Counted from the first letter of the stretch, positions 24,475 to 36,788 are shown. The stretch is 64,000 bases of DNA from Phycomyces nitens (GCA_022702545.1 JAHRBC010000002.1:7936001-8000000); one strand, 5' to 3'. The notes: generated by a model not told the origin, from the sequence alone. Translations and numbers: made by a program.

Positions 24475-25892
24475 TTACAGCAATACCAACTTTGACTTTT
24501 TGTAATCCCAATAGGTTTGTCTAATGGTGTCAAAAGTGTCTGCCAGACGAGTGCACATCTAAAATATATATATAGATATATATAGATATATATAAATATA
24601 TATATATATATATATGTAAGTATGTAAGTATCAGCGTATATGCAATACTGATTTACCTCGATGGCCGCAGGGTCAATTGGCTTTTTATCCTGGATAGCAT
24701 TCTGCTCATACATGTCAATGTACATTGACCAAAGATGAGGTGAAGTGATTTCCTTTTCACGCAAGGAGTCTAGGAATTCCTTCATTTCTCTCAATGGCTT
24801 CTCGGCCTTTTCCAATATCCTATCCAACAAGCCGTTTAGGACATTGCAATTTCTACCTTGCTATTCTTACGCTGAAAGATACGCCCACCCGCTAGGGTTG
24901 TTTGGTGCCAAAAGAATCTTTTTCTTTGAAAACCTATCGAGAATTACAGAATATTCAGTGTCAATAAATGCAATCCTAGTAAAAGACAGTCAGTTGTCTT
25001 TGTCAACCTACTCAATCTCATCTTCCAGTTGTTTTAATGTTGGCTTGTGAGGACGATTTGTCAGGACAAAGTAGCGATAATTCCAAGCAGAGTTATTGCG
25101 TATATCAAATACCAACATGTCGTCTATGAAACTCAATTCTTCATCCCACTTGTCAAAGTGTGTTACAACCCATTGTCTACAAGAAGTTTAATTGTTTCAA
25201 TTTTTGATAGATATACAAAAATTCGTCTTTAGGATCTATCTACCTGTAGGACCATGCATGGTAATTTTTGGAATCGCTTTCAAGGATATTGTTGATGAAA
25301 TCCAACTCTCTATCGCCATTTCCCAAGCGATCGACGATTACCTGTCGATGGTGCCTTTTTTATATATATACATATATACATATATATATAAAGACAAATT
25401 AGTTGGCATTATGTGCTGATAATACATGCTCTTTGTTTCCAGTTACCAGATTTGATAGTTCTTTGACTGGCTTTCAGCAATAGAGTCCATGTAGTCGAGT
25501 TCTTTGTCGAGGTTAGAGCCGATTGAAAACAGTACTTGCTGACGATATTGCCTAGTTTGAGGCCATTATATTAAAGAATGGTCAAGGTATCTTTTTATAT
25601 AGACTCTAATCCTACCAAACAGTGTAATGCGCTGGGTTCATTTCAATAATATCTGAAATCAGCTCGAGAACGCGAGGAGATCTTTCGTCATTCTTGGTTA
25701 CGGCACGAAAGTAGTCCATGGCATCTCTGTCTGTTGGGGTAGCAGGTTTGGATTGGTATTTATATTTTACAATAGACCTGACTTACAGTCAGCGGAATAT
25801 GCAATGGGCACAAGAGGATTAGGTCCATCATCTTGAGGGATTGGTGTAATGTCAGCCCACTCGGAGCGTTGGCTGTAAAGAGAATCAGCCAT
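24475..25892 (-). CDS. RAM2: Protein farnesyltransferase/geranylgeranyltransferase I alpha subunit
   Basis: Minus strand, starting [20 protein letters not shown] at ATG 25890-25892 and ending [11 protein letters not shown] at 24475-24477. The protein shows the repeated prenyltransferase-alpha (PPTA) pattern with Trp and Tyr/Arg at fixed spacing: [64 protein letters not shown]. The N-terminal [20 protein letters not shown] is typical of the shared alpha subunit of farnesyltransferase and geranylgeranyltransferase I, which prenylates CaaX proteins with either of two beta subunits. About seven introns; the last (about 24655-24560) is filled with TA/GATA repeats that make a misleading read-through frame. 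Confidence 0.88.
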
Positions 25893-26561
25893 GAAAGCAA
25901 GAGAGTTTATATTTAAAAATAAAATAAAAAATAAAAAATAAAATAAAAAATAAAGGTTAGCCGGGTAATGAAATCAATAGCCAAGAGAGTATATTTTGAC
26001 ACGCCAAAGAAACAAAGGGCAATCAATAGAGGTAGACTTTACGGACAAAGATCATAAACTTGGTTTGGAAATTGGATATTTGCGTCACCATCTCTCCAGG
26101 CATCCTTTTACCTCGTACACCTCTAGGCCATGGTTTATTGGATCTCTTGCTTAAAGGGATCAAAAAAATACTCTTTATTACCTTGGCTTGAATTTGGTGC
26201 ATTGTTCAATAGATGAATACTCTGAAATATATTCAACAGAAGGCGTCCATTTGACTTGGCAAACAAAACAAAACAAAAAATACGTTGAATTAATCGAGAT
26301 CAAACAATATACGTCAGCAATAAGCGTACTAGATGCGTACAAGCCTATATGGTTTTTTTTATGGGCCATTAAAAAAAAAGGACTGGGTCGGGGGGAGTGG
26401 AAGGATAGAATAATTAATATAATATCGATTTTTGTCAGTATGAGAGCCGCGCACCTATTAATTATTATTATAATAATTATAATTATAATTATTTTGAGTT
26501 CTTCATCTTCATTCCCTTTTTTCATCTCATTGACACCACCCCGTTTTCTCTACAGCCAAAA
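25893..26561. promoter_or_regulatory. Divergent promoter region RAM2 / capping protein alpha
   Basis: About 670 bp between two start codons. It contains AAAAT/AAATA repeats (about 25915-25953) and an AT trinucleotide tract (about 26455-26495) close to the plus-strand gene. A 142-codon plus-strand frame at 26188-26616 overlaps the capping-protein start in another frame and is rejected. Confidence 0.45.
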
Positions 26562-27801
26562 ATGGAAGACATATCGATTGAAGACAAGGTCAAGATTGCC
26601 TCTGGATTCCTGTTAGCCAGTCCCCCGGGCGAAGTCAACGATGTGTTTAATGGTAGGAATAATGTAGAATGTTGCGCAAGTGTTCTTTTTTTTTAGTACA
26701 ATAGTCTTGTTTATTGATAAACTCTTTTAGATGTTCGTACATTGGTTGACGATGACAAGGCCTTGGAAAGCGGCATCCTCACTACTCTTGAAGAATACAA
26801 CACCGAACAGTTGATTACCGTCATTCCACCAGGTCTTGATTACGAGGTAAGTCAAATACTCTTTATATAAAACAACTCTTTTGCTCAAGAATATCACAAA
26901 ACAAAAATCAAAGGTTATCGTGTCAAAGCATGGAAAGGTTGATGTGGACCGTTACCTTGATCCCCGGTCCAAAAAGTCGTTTCAGTTTGACCACATTCGT
27001 CTGGTAAGTAATTTGTTGGTATAGAGAAACGGTTTGGACTTATGGACGTTGGATTTAAAGGTAGCGACAGAATTGAAGGATCATACAGAGGACCTCCCGA
27101 TAGAAGAGTTTAGGTATTACATATTACATATCCAACAATCCAAAAAAAAACGAATGGTTTTTGGTCTGGGTGCTTACATGCGCAAATGCAACCAAATAGA
27201 GCAGCAGTGGAAACAGAGGCTCAAAAGTACGTAAATGACCATTATCCAAATGGTGTCTGCTCAGTCTATGGTCTGGACGAGAACAAGCTGGCTATTGCCA
27301 TTGTCGACAACAAGTACAACCCCAACAACTATTGGTAAAATGCTTTTAGAAAATCAAATGCACCAAGTCTGACAATCTGATTGATTGGTCAAATGTGGTA
27401 GGAATGGTAGATGGCTTGCTACATGGGTCTATGATCGTGAAACTGGCTCTCTAAAGTGTGCTACCAAAGTACACGTCCATTACTATGAGGATGGCAATGT
27501 CCAACTGAACTCTGACAAAAAGTCAGACTTGAGTGTCCCCTTTAAAGTAAGTGGTTTACCCTAGCATAGCTGTATGCTGATCTGTTTTTCTGTAAAGGAC
27601 TCTGCAGTGACATCAAAGGCAATCGTCAAAGAAATCATGACATTTGATAAACGGTATCATACGGCTATGAACAATAGCTATGAAGAATTGGCTGAAAATG
27701 CATTCAAGGGTCTCCGTAGAGCACTGCCATTGACTCGCAACAAGTTGGACTGGAACAAGATCATGAACTATAAGATTGGCAATGAGTTGTCTCAGAAATA
27801 A
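26562..27801 (+). CDS. CAP1: F-actin-capping protein subunit alpha
   Basis: Seven exons from ATG 26562 (MEDISIEDKVKIASGFLLAS) to TAA 27799-27801. Recognisable blocks in order are SPPGEVNDVFN, DVRTLVDDD, VIVSKHGKVDVDRYLDPRSK, SFQFDHIRL, KYVNDHYPNGVCSVYG, NNYWNGRWLATW, KVHVHYYEDGNVQLNS and the C-terminal LPLTRNKLDWNKIMNYKIGN. This matches CapZ alpha along its length. The alpha/beta heterodimer caps barbed ends of actin filaments at cortical patches. Two exon joins I checked are in phase: intron after FDHIRL (57 bp, next exon VATELKDHTEDL) and intron after EEFR (next exon AAVETEAQ). Its stop is only 117 bp from that of the convergent TCP11-family gene. Confidence 0.93.
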
Positions 27802-27918
27802 AGCATTTACAGTATGCACAAATCCCATTCAATAAAGCACAACCGCCCGACGAGTTTAAATGCAAGATGTGTATTGATTATTATTACAATATGAAAACAA
27901 AAAAGGTCTTTTATGATG

Positions 27919-29731
27919 TTATCCTTGGGGAGTAGGGTTAACATGGATACCCTGCTGCTCATCTTGAAGAATGGCATCGTACCAAGGCTGATATACCTGT
28001 CTATTGTGATGGACAAGGACATAGAGTCTTTGGGACAGGTCCTTTAGAGGCTGACGAACATAGCCAAGCCCACTGCTGATCAGAGTATCCTGCTCGACCA
28101 AATGTCCAGTGTGGAGGTGATTGCGCAAGACAGATCCGACTCGGCGTGCAAGCAGAGTATAGACCATGTCATTGTGAGAAAGCGTCTTTTCGACCATTGA
28201 TCTGACCATGGAGTGGGCCACAGAAGAAGTATTGATGTGTTGCTCAATTTCAACCGTGAGATTATCAATTGATGCTGTTGTCGAATCTTCTAGCATTACA
28301 CTCAGTGTATTTGTAAGCTTTGTCAGGTCTCCGGTTCCACCAAAGCTGCGTGTCAGCATTAAAAGAGCGGCTACGGTTGTGATGTGGTGAACCTGCTGCT
28401 GGTAGTTGGCCAGTCGGTCAACATCTAGCAAGAGCGTCTCTGGACAGGTAATACGGATCAAGGGCTCGGTAGACGTCAAGAGAGATACAAATGCTTCTTC
28501 AAATACGGCATCTTTAGAGGGATTAGGCAGTTTCTTGGCTGTCTCTGTCCTCTGCTGGTTGGCTTCCCGAACACGCCGATAAGCCTTTTGCAGCCAGCTC
28601 CGGGTCTTTGCCAGACCTGCCTGGCCATGGCTAAGAGCCTCTGCAAAACGAGCTCTCTCATAAGACACGGCCATTGGTACCAGTGCTGGACGAAGAGCAC
28701 GCAGGCGAAAATTCATCAGGTCAAACACCATATCTTCGAGCGTTTCAAGAATGGCCTTTATCTTGTCCACAGGCCGAGAAAGTGAGCGAATGGCCTGAAT
28801 GGCTTGATCTCTGGCAGGCGCACACATTTCCAGCATAAAGTCTATAATCATATTCAAAGTCTTTTCAAGGTCAAAGGCACCTTTCTTTGTTTCTTGCTCT
28901 ATCAATTCGATGTCAATCGCTTCGTTTATACGCTCAATCCACGGGCTGTTTTCATTGACCAGAGAGACCAGGCGCTAATAAGCATATTTATGGTGAGTAT
29001 GCTTCAAGTGGGTGTTAAACTACTGTATTTACTGTACGAATGTCATTCATCAGAGATGGAATGGACTTTTCTGGGTGGCCTTGATCCAGCTCCTCCGCAA
29101 CACGGTCAAAGAATGCTTTGGTGGCAATGGTCCGTATTCTTGACTCGAGATCAGTGTCTGGCTCTCGTTTGTAGAGCCTGAACTCGGGATCCATAATGAT
29201 CTCATGTGCAATCTGTTCATGGGATCGGCCTGATGCTGGTGCATAGCCTGTGAGCAGTCGAGACAATTGCTCTGGACTAACGTGGATTGTGTCTTCATTA
29301 TCTGGGGTTTCCTGGAGAGCAAGCCGCTCGGGACGTGGTGTGGGTGATGGTGGGATGGGTGGATGAGAGGATTGGGTTGGCAGTGTCTGGAGGACTTGTT
29401 CTGCCTGGGTGAGATGCGGGATTGTTTCGGGTTCACGCGATTCCATCCAACTGCGAAGGACTTGCTGCTGCTGCTGGGCTGCCTCTGGTCCTTCGAGACC
29501 CAGCGTGGCCTTGAGACGGGCAATGTCGAGGTAAAGAGCAGCGACATTTTCCTTTTGTTGCTTGACATCCTGGGTCTTGATAGATTCGGACAGTGCATAA
29601 TAGCTGTTCCAGCATTCTTCTAGTGCCATGCGTGCAATGCCCTGGACATGTGGTGGTTGGGAATCAAACCACTCTTCAAGTTTGTGCAGCAATTCCTTTG
29701 AAGCAGTGAGAATAGGCTGAATGGGCTCCAT
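27919..29731 (-). CDS. TCP11/Sok1-family protein
   Basis: Two exons: ATG at 29731 (MEPIQPILTASKELLHKLEE) to about 29033, then about 28977 to the stop at 27919-27921. I use the second in-frame ATG; the first at 29779 would add MPFWSSAFILFFSLLV, encoded by what looks like leader. The protein is all-helical. A motif EQIAHEIIMDPEFRLYK in the middle and MIIDFMLEMCAPARDQAIQA further on fit the TCP11 domain. Fungal Sok1 was found as a suppressor of protein kinase A loss, so a link to cAMP signalling is possible but not shown here. Ends HVNPTPQG. Convergent with capping protein alpha and divergent from the ketohexokinase-like gene (236 bp). Confidence 0.8.
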
Positions 29732-29967
29732 GACTAATAAAGAGAAGAAGAGAATAAAGGCGGATGACCAAAATGGCATAACATGTGTGTGTATATATGC
29801 GGAGATTTAAGAAAGACTTGCTTAATATGTATTTTCTCTCTCTCTCTCTCTAATATTTTTTTTTATACATATAATATAATATATATATATATGTATGTTG
29901 AATATTTACCTTTTTTTTTTCTTTAATTATTATTCTTATTTAAATACCACTTTTCTTATATACTACA
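29732..29967. promoter_or_regulatory. Divergent promoter TCP11-family / PfkB kinase
   Basis: 236 bp between start codons with a CT tract (about 29836-29851) and a TA tract (about 29881-29892). Promoter role inferred from divergent geometry. Confidence 0.4.
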
Positions 29968-31365
29968 ATGGGATTTCTATCCAGCAAGAAGCGTTCTCGA
30001 GCAAACTTGAAAGTGGATGAAAGTGAGGCTAGCACTTATTCTCGATCCAGCTCCCCTACGCCCTCCAACCGATCTTTTTCACCGAATCCAGCAATACATT
30101 ATCGTACAGAGCACATCTTGATAGTTGGCCAGATATACAACGATACCATCCTCCATGTCAGCCATTTTCCAGCTGAAGATACAAAGCAAAGGGCCACTCA
30201 TACAGAACAGAGGATTGGTGGCAACTGCACCAATACTTGCCGCGTTCTTGCTCAGTTTCCAAAGACCCATGTTTGGTGCATGTCGGCGATTGGTACCAAA
30301 GAGTCCTCGGTGTAAGTCTAGAGACCATAAAGGTGATAAAAAGCAAACAACTTATTGTCGACCTCAAGTGGGCTTGTGTCTGAGTTGGAGTCAAGTGGAA
30401 TAAAGATGACAACATGCCTTTACCGCCAATCAGGCATGCCATCATCCTACATCATCCACAATGAGGCCTCTGGATCAAGAACTATTATTTCGTGCAACAG
30501 GTAAGATATATATATATATAATATATAAATATACATTTGCACACTTTATAAACTCGGGTATTTAGTACACTTGAAATCACATTGGATGAGTTTATACGTA
30601 AAATCGAGATGGCTGCTCTTACAAAATCAATTCAGTTTGACTTTCATAACACTCCTTTTACATGGGTGCACTTTGAAGGCAGAAATATCAGTGAGACTCT
30701 GTTGCAGATTCGATGGCTGGAGACAAAGGGCCAAAGGGAGAATTGGCGGTCCAAGATGACAATTTCGGTGGAGCTTGAAAAACCAGACAGAGAGGATATC
30801 GATCTACTCATGTCAAATGTAACAATCAAATGTTGAATATCTTAAAGACCCGTGAATTTCATGCTCTACAATAGGGTGATGTCGTGTTCTTTTCAAAAAT
30901 CTTTGGCCAGGCAAGAGGCTTCAGTAACCCAACAGACTTCCTAGAGGCCATTCGACCAGGCTGTAAACCAGAGTAAGCCAATTAGTCCATGTCATTCCTA
31001 TTGATCCAACCTGCTCTTTAAGGGCTACCTTGTTCTGCACCTGGGGTGAGGATGGGGCGGCCTGTATACAAGGCACGGGCGATGCTGAGTATGTCTCGGT
31101 CACAAAGGTAGACTCGGTTGTGGACTCGGTTGGAGCAGGAGACACCTTTATTGCCAGTGCCATTTATTGTCTTGGCCAAGGATTATCAGCCACAATTGCC
31201 CTGAAAGTAGCATGCGAAACGGCCACCCAAAAAGTGTCTCAGCTGGGATTTGATAATCTTGGTGGCCGTATTGGCTCCATAGCGTATGATAAGCCAAACA
31301 CACTCAAACCAAAGGCCTCAAATGATGGACGCTGGTTAAGTGCAGATAGCTATAGAATGCTTTAA
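29968..31365 (+). CDS. PfkB-family sugar kinase, ketohexokinase-like
   Basis: Six exons from ATG 29968 to TAA 31363-31365. A Ser-rich extension (KKRSRANLKVDESEASTYS) precedes the kinase core HILIVGQIYNDTILHVSHFP. RIGGNCTNTCRVLAQF matches the substrate-binding GGN segment of ketohexokinase. FTWVHFEGRN, DVVFFSKIFGQARGF and the catalytic motif DSVGAGDTFIASAIYCLGQG follow, with the base Asp in GAGDTF. The block VVFFSK.....GF is characteristic of fructokinase (KHK), which makes fructose-1-phosphate with ATP. The N-terminal tail of about 45 residues is absent from typical KHK and may be regulatory. Other PfkB specificities are possible. Confidence 0.8.
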
Positions 31366-31519
31366 TCTTAATATAATTGATCGTATTCAAAGCCTAACAT
31401 CAAATCATTAATGGTCTGGAGTGCCGATTGCTCCGACCGTGACTGTGACAGCAGTTGGCCGGTCCTTTTGAGACGAAAGCAAAAAGACAGAGTAATACAT
31501 GGACACGAACCATTGCATC

Positions 31520-32432
31520 ATGAGTGGAAGCACTTGTTCGACTGACCCTAAACATCATTCCTCCGAGCTGCCTAGCGACACAGAAATACCGAATCTCTTG
31601 ACTCCATGGTAAACCCTGTTCTCTGCCTTGCAAAAAATATATAACTTTTAAACCTCATTGTCTTAGGCAAGCAGAGGCTTATGGGAATCCCATAAAAGCA
31701 ATTGTGGAGCCTAATGATTGTAGTCAGTTCCGAATTGATGGCCAGATCCCACGTCAAGACCCAATGCTGGCTCATTCACGCCAAGTGTATTTGCAACAGA
31801 ACGATCAGAAACGATCTGGTCCTGGAAGACGTCGGCTGGAAGGACAAAAGGGATTACTGATGGGACTAATCGATTACTGCTATCCTCCACCAATCTGTCC
31901 TTCCTGCTGCTATACAGGATCCAGTCGATCTGATATCCACATGCACTACAAGGTACATAGTGGAGTCAAGGCATATAAGTGCATTCATCCGACCTGTCAC
32001 CATGCGTACAGCTCCCGCCCTGGGTTGCGTTATCATCTCGAGCATGCTCATACGGTGACCATGATGTCTGATTCAAGGTATGGGATATAGCCATTAACCA
32101 ATTGATTCAATCTTTACACCAATCGCTATCCTTAAAGTGTTCAACTTGCCCCCAAGAAGCCCACAACAATCTCGAAGCGGCCGTCTCCTACGCGTGCAAA
32201 GAAGGCTCAGCTTTCTGATTCTCTGCAGACCTTGCTAGACACAACCTATCACCCTACGCTATGTCCTGCCTGTCAAATGAGCTTCAAACGGAAAACGCAT
32301 GTCATTTATCATATAGTTGATAGCCATCGAGGCGATGAGATTTATAAGTGTGTGGTTGCAGGGTGTAAGCGAAACAAAGCTTATGCCACTCGAGAAGGAT
32401 TAGTATATCATTTAGCCAATTATCATTCTTAA
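31520..32432 (+). CDS. C2H2 zinc-finger protein
   Basis: Three exons: ATG 31520 (MSGSTCSTDPKHHSSELPSD) to about 31610, then about 31667-32079, and about 32138-32432. The first join is TG|G (Trp) and the second AG|T, both in phase. Four C2H2-like fingers occur in two pairs: CPSCCYTGSSRSDIHMHYKVH and CIHPTCHHAYSSRPGLRYHL in exon 2, then CPACQMSFKRKTHVIYHIV and CVVAGCKRNKAYATREGLVY in exon 3. The second finger of each pair has four residues between the cysteines and a Tyr-His-Leu helix, suggesting an internal duplication. A basic linker (KKPTTISKRPSPTRAKK) separates the pairs. Likely nuclear and DNA-binding; no orthologue recognised. Confidence 0.78.
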
Positions 32433-32840
32433 CTCCTTTATTCAATCCATAACCCTTCCATACACGCACATATATAATACACCCGCACAAGTACACTTCT
32501 TCCTGTCTTTAGCTATGTATACATTTATACATACATACATATAGATATAGATATATGTATATAAATAAACAAATAAATAAATAAATAATCATTTTTAATA
32601 AGAAAGTAGGCGAGGAAAGGCTCCAAATCGCCGTTGCAATCATCTCCTTTATATATATTTTTCCTTAAAAGGCGACAAACGCCAAGACAAAAAAAAACCC
32701 TGCAACTTCTTCCCGATCACCTCGGTTGTGTGACTCACCCTTTATGCCTTGCATGTCTATTTATTCTGATGTTTTTCCCCTTTTTCCTCTGATCTGTCTT
32801 TTCTTTTGTATCCACACCAATATTTGCTCTATTCTCTACA
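32433..32840. other. Intergenic, promoter of the repeat-protein gene
   Basis: About 410 bp with ATA and AAAT microsatellites (about 32515-32590), then a pyrimidine-rich stretch (32770-32840) leading into the next ATG, as often seen upstream of highly expressed fungal genes. No gene seen. Confidence 0.45.
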
Positions 32841-33676
32841 ATGTACAACCAACAGCAACCAGGTAAATCCAATTGCAAAACACAATTCGGCGTGTGTTTG
32901 CACGTATCATCCAAAGCTAACCACTTTTTTTAAAAAAAAAGGCGGATGGAAGGCCCCACAGTCGCCCGAAAACAAGCAGTGAGTATTCTGTTGGACCAAT
33001 TGGCCAATTAAGCATATATAAACTGAATTCATTGGTATGTAGAGATGGTCAATATGGAAATCCTGGTCAATATAGTCAATCCCAATCCCAGTATGGTCCT
33101 CCTCCTCCAGGTCAATACGGCCCTCCTCCTCCAGGCCAATATGGTCCTCCTCCTCCAAGCCAGTATGGTCCTCCTCCTCCAAGCCAGTATGGTCCTCCTC
33201 CTCCAGGTCAGGCTCCTCCTAGCTACGAGGGCCAAGGGTTCCAAGGCCAGCAAGAGAAACAGACTCCTCCTAGCTATGGAGGACAAAATGCCTATCCTGC
33301 TCCACAAGGATATCCTCAGCAGCAGTATCAAGGCGGTGGAAACTATCCTGCTCCTCAAGGATATCCTCAACAGAATGCTTACCCTACTCAAGGATACCCT
33401 CAACAAGGTGCTTACCCTACCCAAGGATACCCTCAGCAAGGTGCTTATCCTGCTCAAGCTCAGCAGACTCAACAGCCAGAGGCCAAGGCTGGTGGACTTG
33501 GTTCGTTTTTCTCAGGATCAAACACTGGCCTAAAGTTGGCTGGTGCTGCGGCTGCAGTTGGATTAACAGGATTTGCTATTCACGAGGTTGTTGATCATCA
33601 CAAGGAGCATAATCATCACAACCAACACAACCAGCATAACCAGCATAACCAGCACAAACCAGACAAGCATTGGTAG
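32841..33676 (+). CDS. Pro/Gln/Tyr-repeat protein with hydrophobic segment and His-rich tail
   Basis: Three exons: MYNQQQPG, then GWKAPQSPENK, then exon 3 from about 33042. Exon 3 holds five copies of an eight-residue repeat QYGPPPPG/S, followed by GQAPPSYEGQ-type repeats and then YPQQGAYPTQG-type repeats. After an acid/Lys spacer (PEAKAGGLGSFFSG) comes a Gly/Ala hydrophobic stretch (LKLAGAAAAVGLTGFAIHEV). The tail is a HxxHNQHNQ array ending KPDKHW. The layout (PxY-type and YP repeats, glycine-zipper-like segment, His tail) occurs in fungal low-complexity proteins of unknown role; the PPPPG and PPSY motifs could bind WW or SH3 domains and the His tail could bind metal. Codon repetition makes alternative frames look open. 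Confidence 0.75.
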
Positions 33677-34108
33677 ATGGCTATCATTGATTTTATTTTT
33701 ATTGAGAGAAGAAGAAAAAGGGCATTCTAAGACAGCATATTTTTCTTTATAAATATACATAAATATATTTATTTACTGCTTGTAGAGTAAAAGAAGTACA
33801 TACCAACCTCTTTAAATGATTGTCGTAAAGCTTCTTGTGAAATGGTGAGAACAAAAGAAAGACGATGGGGAAAATGGCTGTTGAAAATATAGGTTTTGGT
33901 ATGCGCCAGACTTTTTTGAATTCTTTCCCCGCGATCGATACTTTCAAATGCTGTTAAATATTCACTGTCTTTATCCATTCCTTCTTCTTGAACCCATAAC
34001 AGATACGAGACAGCTACAGATAGAGCAAGAACAAGAGAGAATAATATCTTGATACTTTATCAATCTTCACATTCCTTTCCTTTCTTTCTACTACTTATCA
34101 CTTGAATA
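33677..34108. other. Intergenic, promoter of PI4P 5-kinase
   Basis: About 430 bp. A minus-strand frame of 69 codons (33769-33978, MDKDSEYLTAFESIDRGERI) is open but has no homology I know, and I do not call it. A pyrimidine-rich block at 34060-34100 precedes the kinase ATG. Confidence 0.4.
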
Positions 34109-36471
34109 ATGTCTACTGCTGTATACCATTCCAGTCCTACCACAAAAGAGTCCAAACTTTTGATAGAGAATGATTCTGTGCTTGACCTACAGCTGCTTGC
34201 CTTTTCTACAAACCATGAAAAGATGATACTCTCCAACCCTCTACTAAAGTCGACTCAATCAAGCCAGCCGCTCGTGGCCATCTCTACTGAACAGAGCTCA
34301 AAACATTATCTACAGGTGTCTGTCGTCAAGAATCCTAGCCATGGGTCCTCAGACGTCTTTCCTTCGCCAAAAAGCCAGACTGTACCTGATTTACTTGAAC
34401 GGCCTACTTCCCTAACCGATACCCAAAGAGTACCTGCAGACATTATCAAAAAGCACAGACACCAACCAAGCAATCCGAGACACTCGGCTGTCTCTTCGTC
34501 TCTAGCATCGCCTCGGTCTACAATCACCCAGCTCAGTCATCCTACAGTTGATCTGGGCACAATGAGCCTTGAAGAACGAGAAGCATTAAAGATTGAAATA
34601 ACCTCTCGACGTGTAACGCGTCGAACGGCCCAGCGCAGAAAGGATAGCGATGAACTACAAAAGTCGATGGATCAAGACGAGATTTTTGACGATCGAGTAC
34701 AATTTGGAACACGAGTAGCTGAAGGACACCGCAACTATGTACTCATGTAAGTCAATTAACCCGCCAATTCAACTAGCAATAACCCACCCTGTCCTCTAAA
34801 CACAAAGGTATGACATGCTGACAGGCATTCGAATTGCGGTAAGCCTGCAGTAGTTTGATCACTCTTGAGGCAAGCATATAAAGGATGAATAGATGGGCTG
34901 ACAGAAAGTCAATCGCAATCCATCTAGGTTGGCCGGGTTTCTGCAAAACCAAAGAGGGATATTGTCCAAGGGGATTTTATGGCAGCCCACAAGCTAGTGT
35001 TTGATGTGTAAGTCAACAAGATCAATGGCATTTTTGAGATCCAATGCTTATAGCTTTATACATAAAGAACCGGTAATGAATTGACGCCAGGTGTAAAATA
35101 CGATTTCAAGTTTAAGGATTATGCACCTTGGGTATTTCGAGATGTTCGCGATAGGTTCCATATCGATGCTGGCGACTATCTGGTTAGTACTGAAAACCTG
35201 GATGGCACGATGAGGTTTTTAAACATGTCTTTAGATGTCTCTCACAAGCAAATACATCCTGTCTGAATTAGGCTCTCCAGGAAAGAGTGGCAGTTTCTTT
35301 TACTATTCACGCGACTATCGGTTTATCATCAAGACCATCAATGTTACCGAGCACAAGTTTATGTGCAGGATCCTCAGGAACTATCACAAGGTAAGATATC
35401 AATATCCATACCATCTTATTCAATCGACATTTGTAAAGCATATCTGCCAGAATCCAGACACGCTATTGTGTCGACTGTATGGTCTTCATCGCATAAAGCT
35501 ACCTCGAGGTAGAAAGATTCATTTCGTAGTGATGGAAAACATATTCCCATCCAATCTAGATGTCCATCAAACATTTGATCTAAAAGGCTCAATGTTTGGT
35601 CGATGGACACCAGATGAAGAAGTAGCAAAGAATCCTCATGCTGTAATGAAAGATCAGAATTGGACCGAGCGTGATTGCCAATTGCAATTAGGACCAGAAA
35701 AGCAAAGGACCTTCCTGACACAACTAGAGCATGATGTTGGGGTATGGGTGGAAATCTCAAGTGAATCTGACTATTAACTGTTTCTGTTGTAGTTTCTAAA
35801 GCAGCTGAATATTATGGACTATAGTCTTTTGATAGGTGTTCATGATCTCAAGAGAGGTAATTCAGAAGGGATTCGAGACAACCAATTGCAGATTGTAAAG
35901 GTAAGAAATAAAATATCGCTTTATATTTTGACAATGATGATTAATGTTTATTTTTAGCCTCTTGAGCCTCAAAAAACATCAATTCGCCGTGACAAGGCTG
36001 CTGTTGTGAGACAGGCCCTCAAAAAGGCAAATCCAGAGCAATTGGACCCTTTTGAACTGCCTGAAAGCTCTTTAAGAAAGTAAAGTGAAAGTAAAGTAAA
36101 GCCACAGGGTCAAGGAGATTAAAGGCTGGTTTATTAATATGATAGACAATCCCAATGTGTCTTTTACGCAGACAATGGTGGTTATCGATCGAGTGACAAG
36201 GATAATCATGATTTGGACGTGCTGTATTTTATTGGGATCATTGATATCCTGACACCATATAACATTGTCAAGAAGACTGAGCATATTTGGAAGAGCATGA
36301 CCCAAAACAAGGTAGGCACGAAGGACCAGAGATATCCTTGCTAATCAGAAGCTTTTGTTTTGTAATGATTGGGATACACAGACCACAATATCATCTGTGC
36401 CGCCAAGAGCGTATGGCGAAAGGTTTTCAGAGTTCATTAGCAAGGCAATATCTGTAGTCGGCAGCTCTTGA
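34109..36471 (+). CDS. MSS4: Phosphatidylinositol-4-phosphate 5-kinase
   Basis: About ten exons from ATG 34109 ([20 protein letters not shown]) to TGA 36469-36471. A 200-residue Ser-rich N-terminal region precedes the PIPK domain. The domain runs through [52 protein letters not shown] (Gly-loop and the conserved Lys in FIIKTI), [20 protein letters not shown], the catalytic segment [13 protein letters not shown], and [20 protein letters not shown] (activation-loop neighbourhood). It ends [14 protein letters not shown]. These fit a type I PIP kinase making PI(4,5)P2 at the plasma membrane, the single essential fungal enzyme Mss4/Its3. Several middle exons are short and their exact limits are approximate. 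Confidence 0.9.
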
Positions 36472-36635
36472 ATGTCTTTCTTTTTTTTTCCTCGGCTACA
36501 TTCTAAATCGCTGCAGGTTCAGGCGAAATATGATAATATCCCTTGATCGACCAGGACATTTACACGATCATAATATAATAATATGGACATGTGGGTGTTT
36601 ATACTGTAAATATATTCTAAACAATCTTGTTTAAA

Positions 36636-36674
<39 letters not shown>

Positions 36675-36788
36675 CCAAGCGCATTAAAAGGATAGTAAAG
36701 ATTATATTGTTTTTATAAAGTAATTATAGATTAGACAAGCTGGCAATAAAAGGTAGAATTAATATTATCTCTAGTCAAACTAGGCTGA
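36472..36788. other. Convergent intergenic region with (AAT)n
   Basis: About 320 bp between the convergent kinase and flavodoxin stops. It contains an AAT trinucleotide array at 36637-36674 and no gene. Confidence 0.5.
36637..36674. repeat. (AAT)n microsatellite
   Basis: About 12-13 uninterrupted AAT units in the convergent intergenic region past the PI4P 5-kinase stop. Confidence 0.9.

Noticed and set aside
26188..26616. 142-codon plus-strand ORF overlapping the start of capping protein alpha
   Set aside because: Different frame from the conserved gene, includes a poly-Ile run from an AT repeat, no homology.
33029..33472. 147-codon minus-strand frame rich in Arg, Ser and Trp
   Set aside because: Antisense of the Pro/Gln repeat exon; its repeats mirror those of the sense protein.
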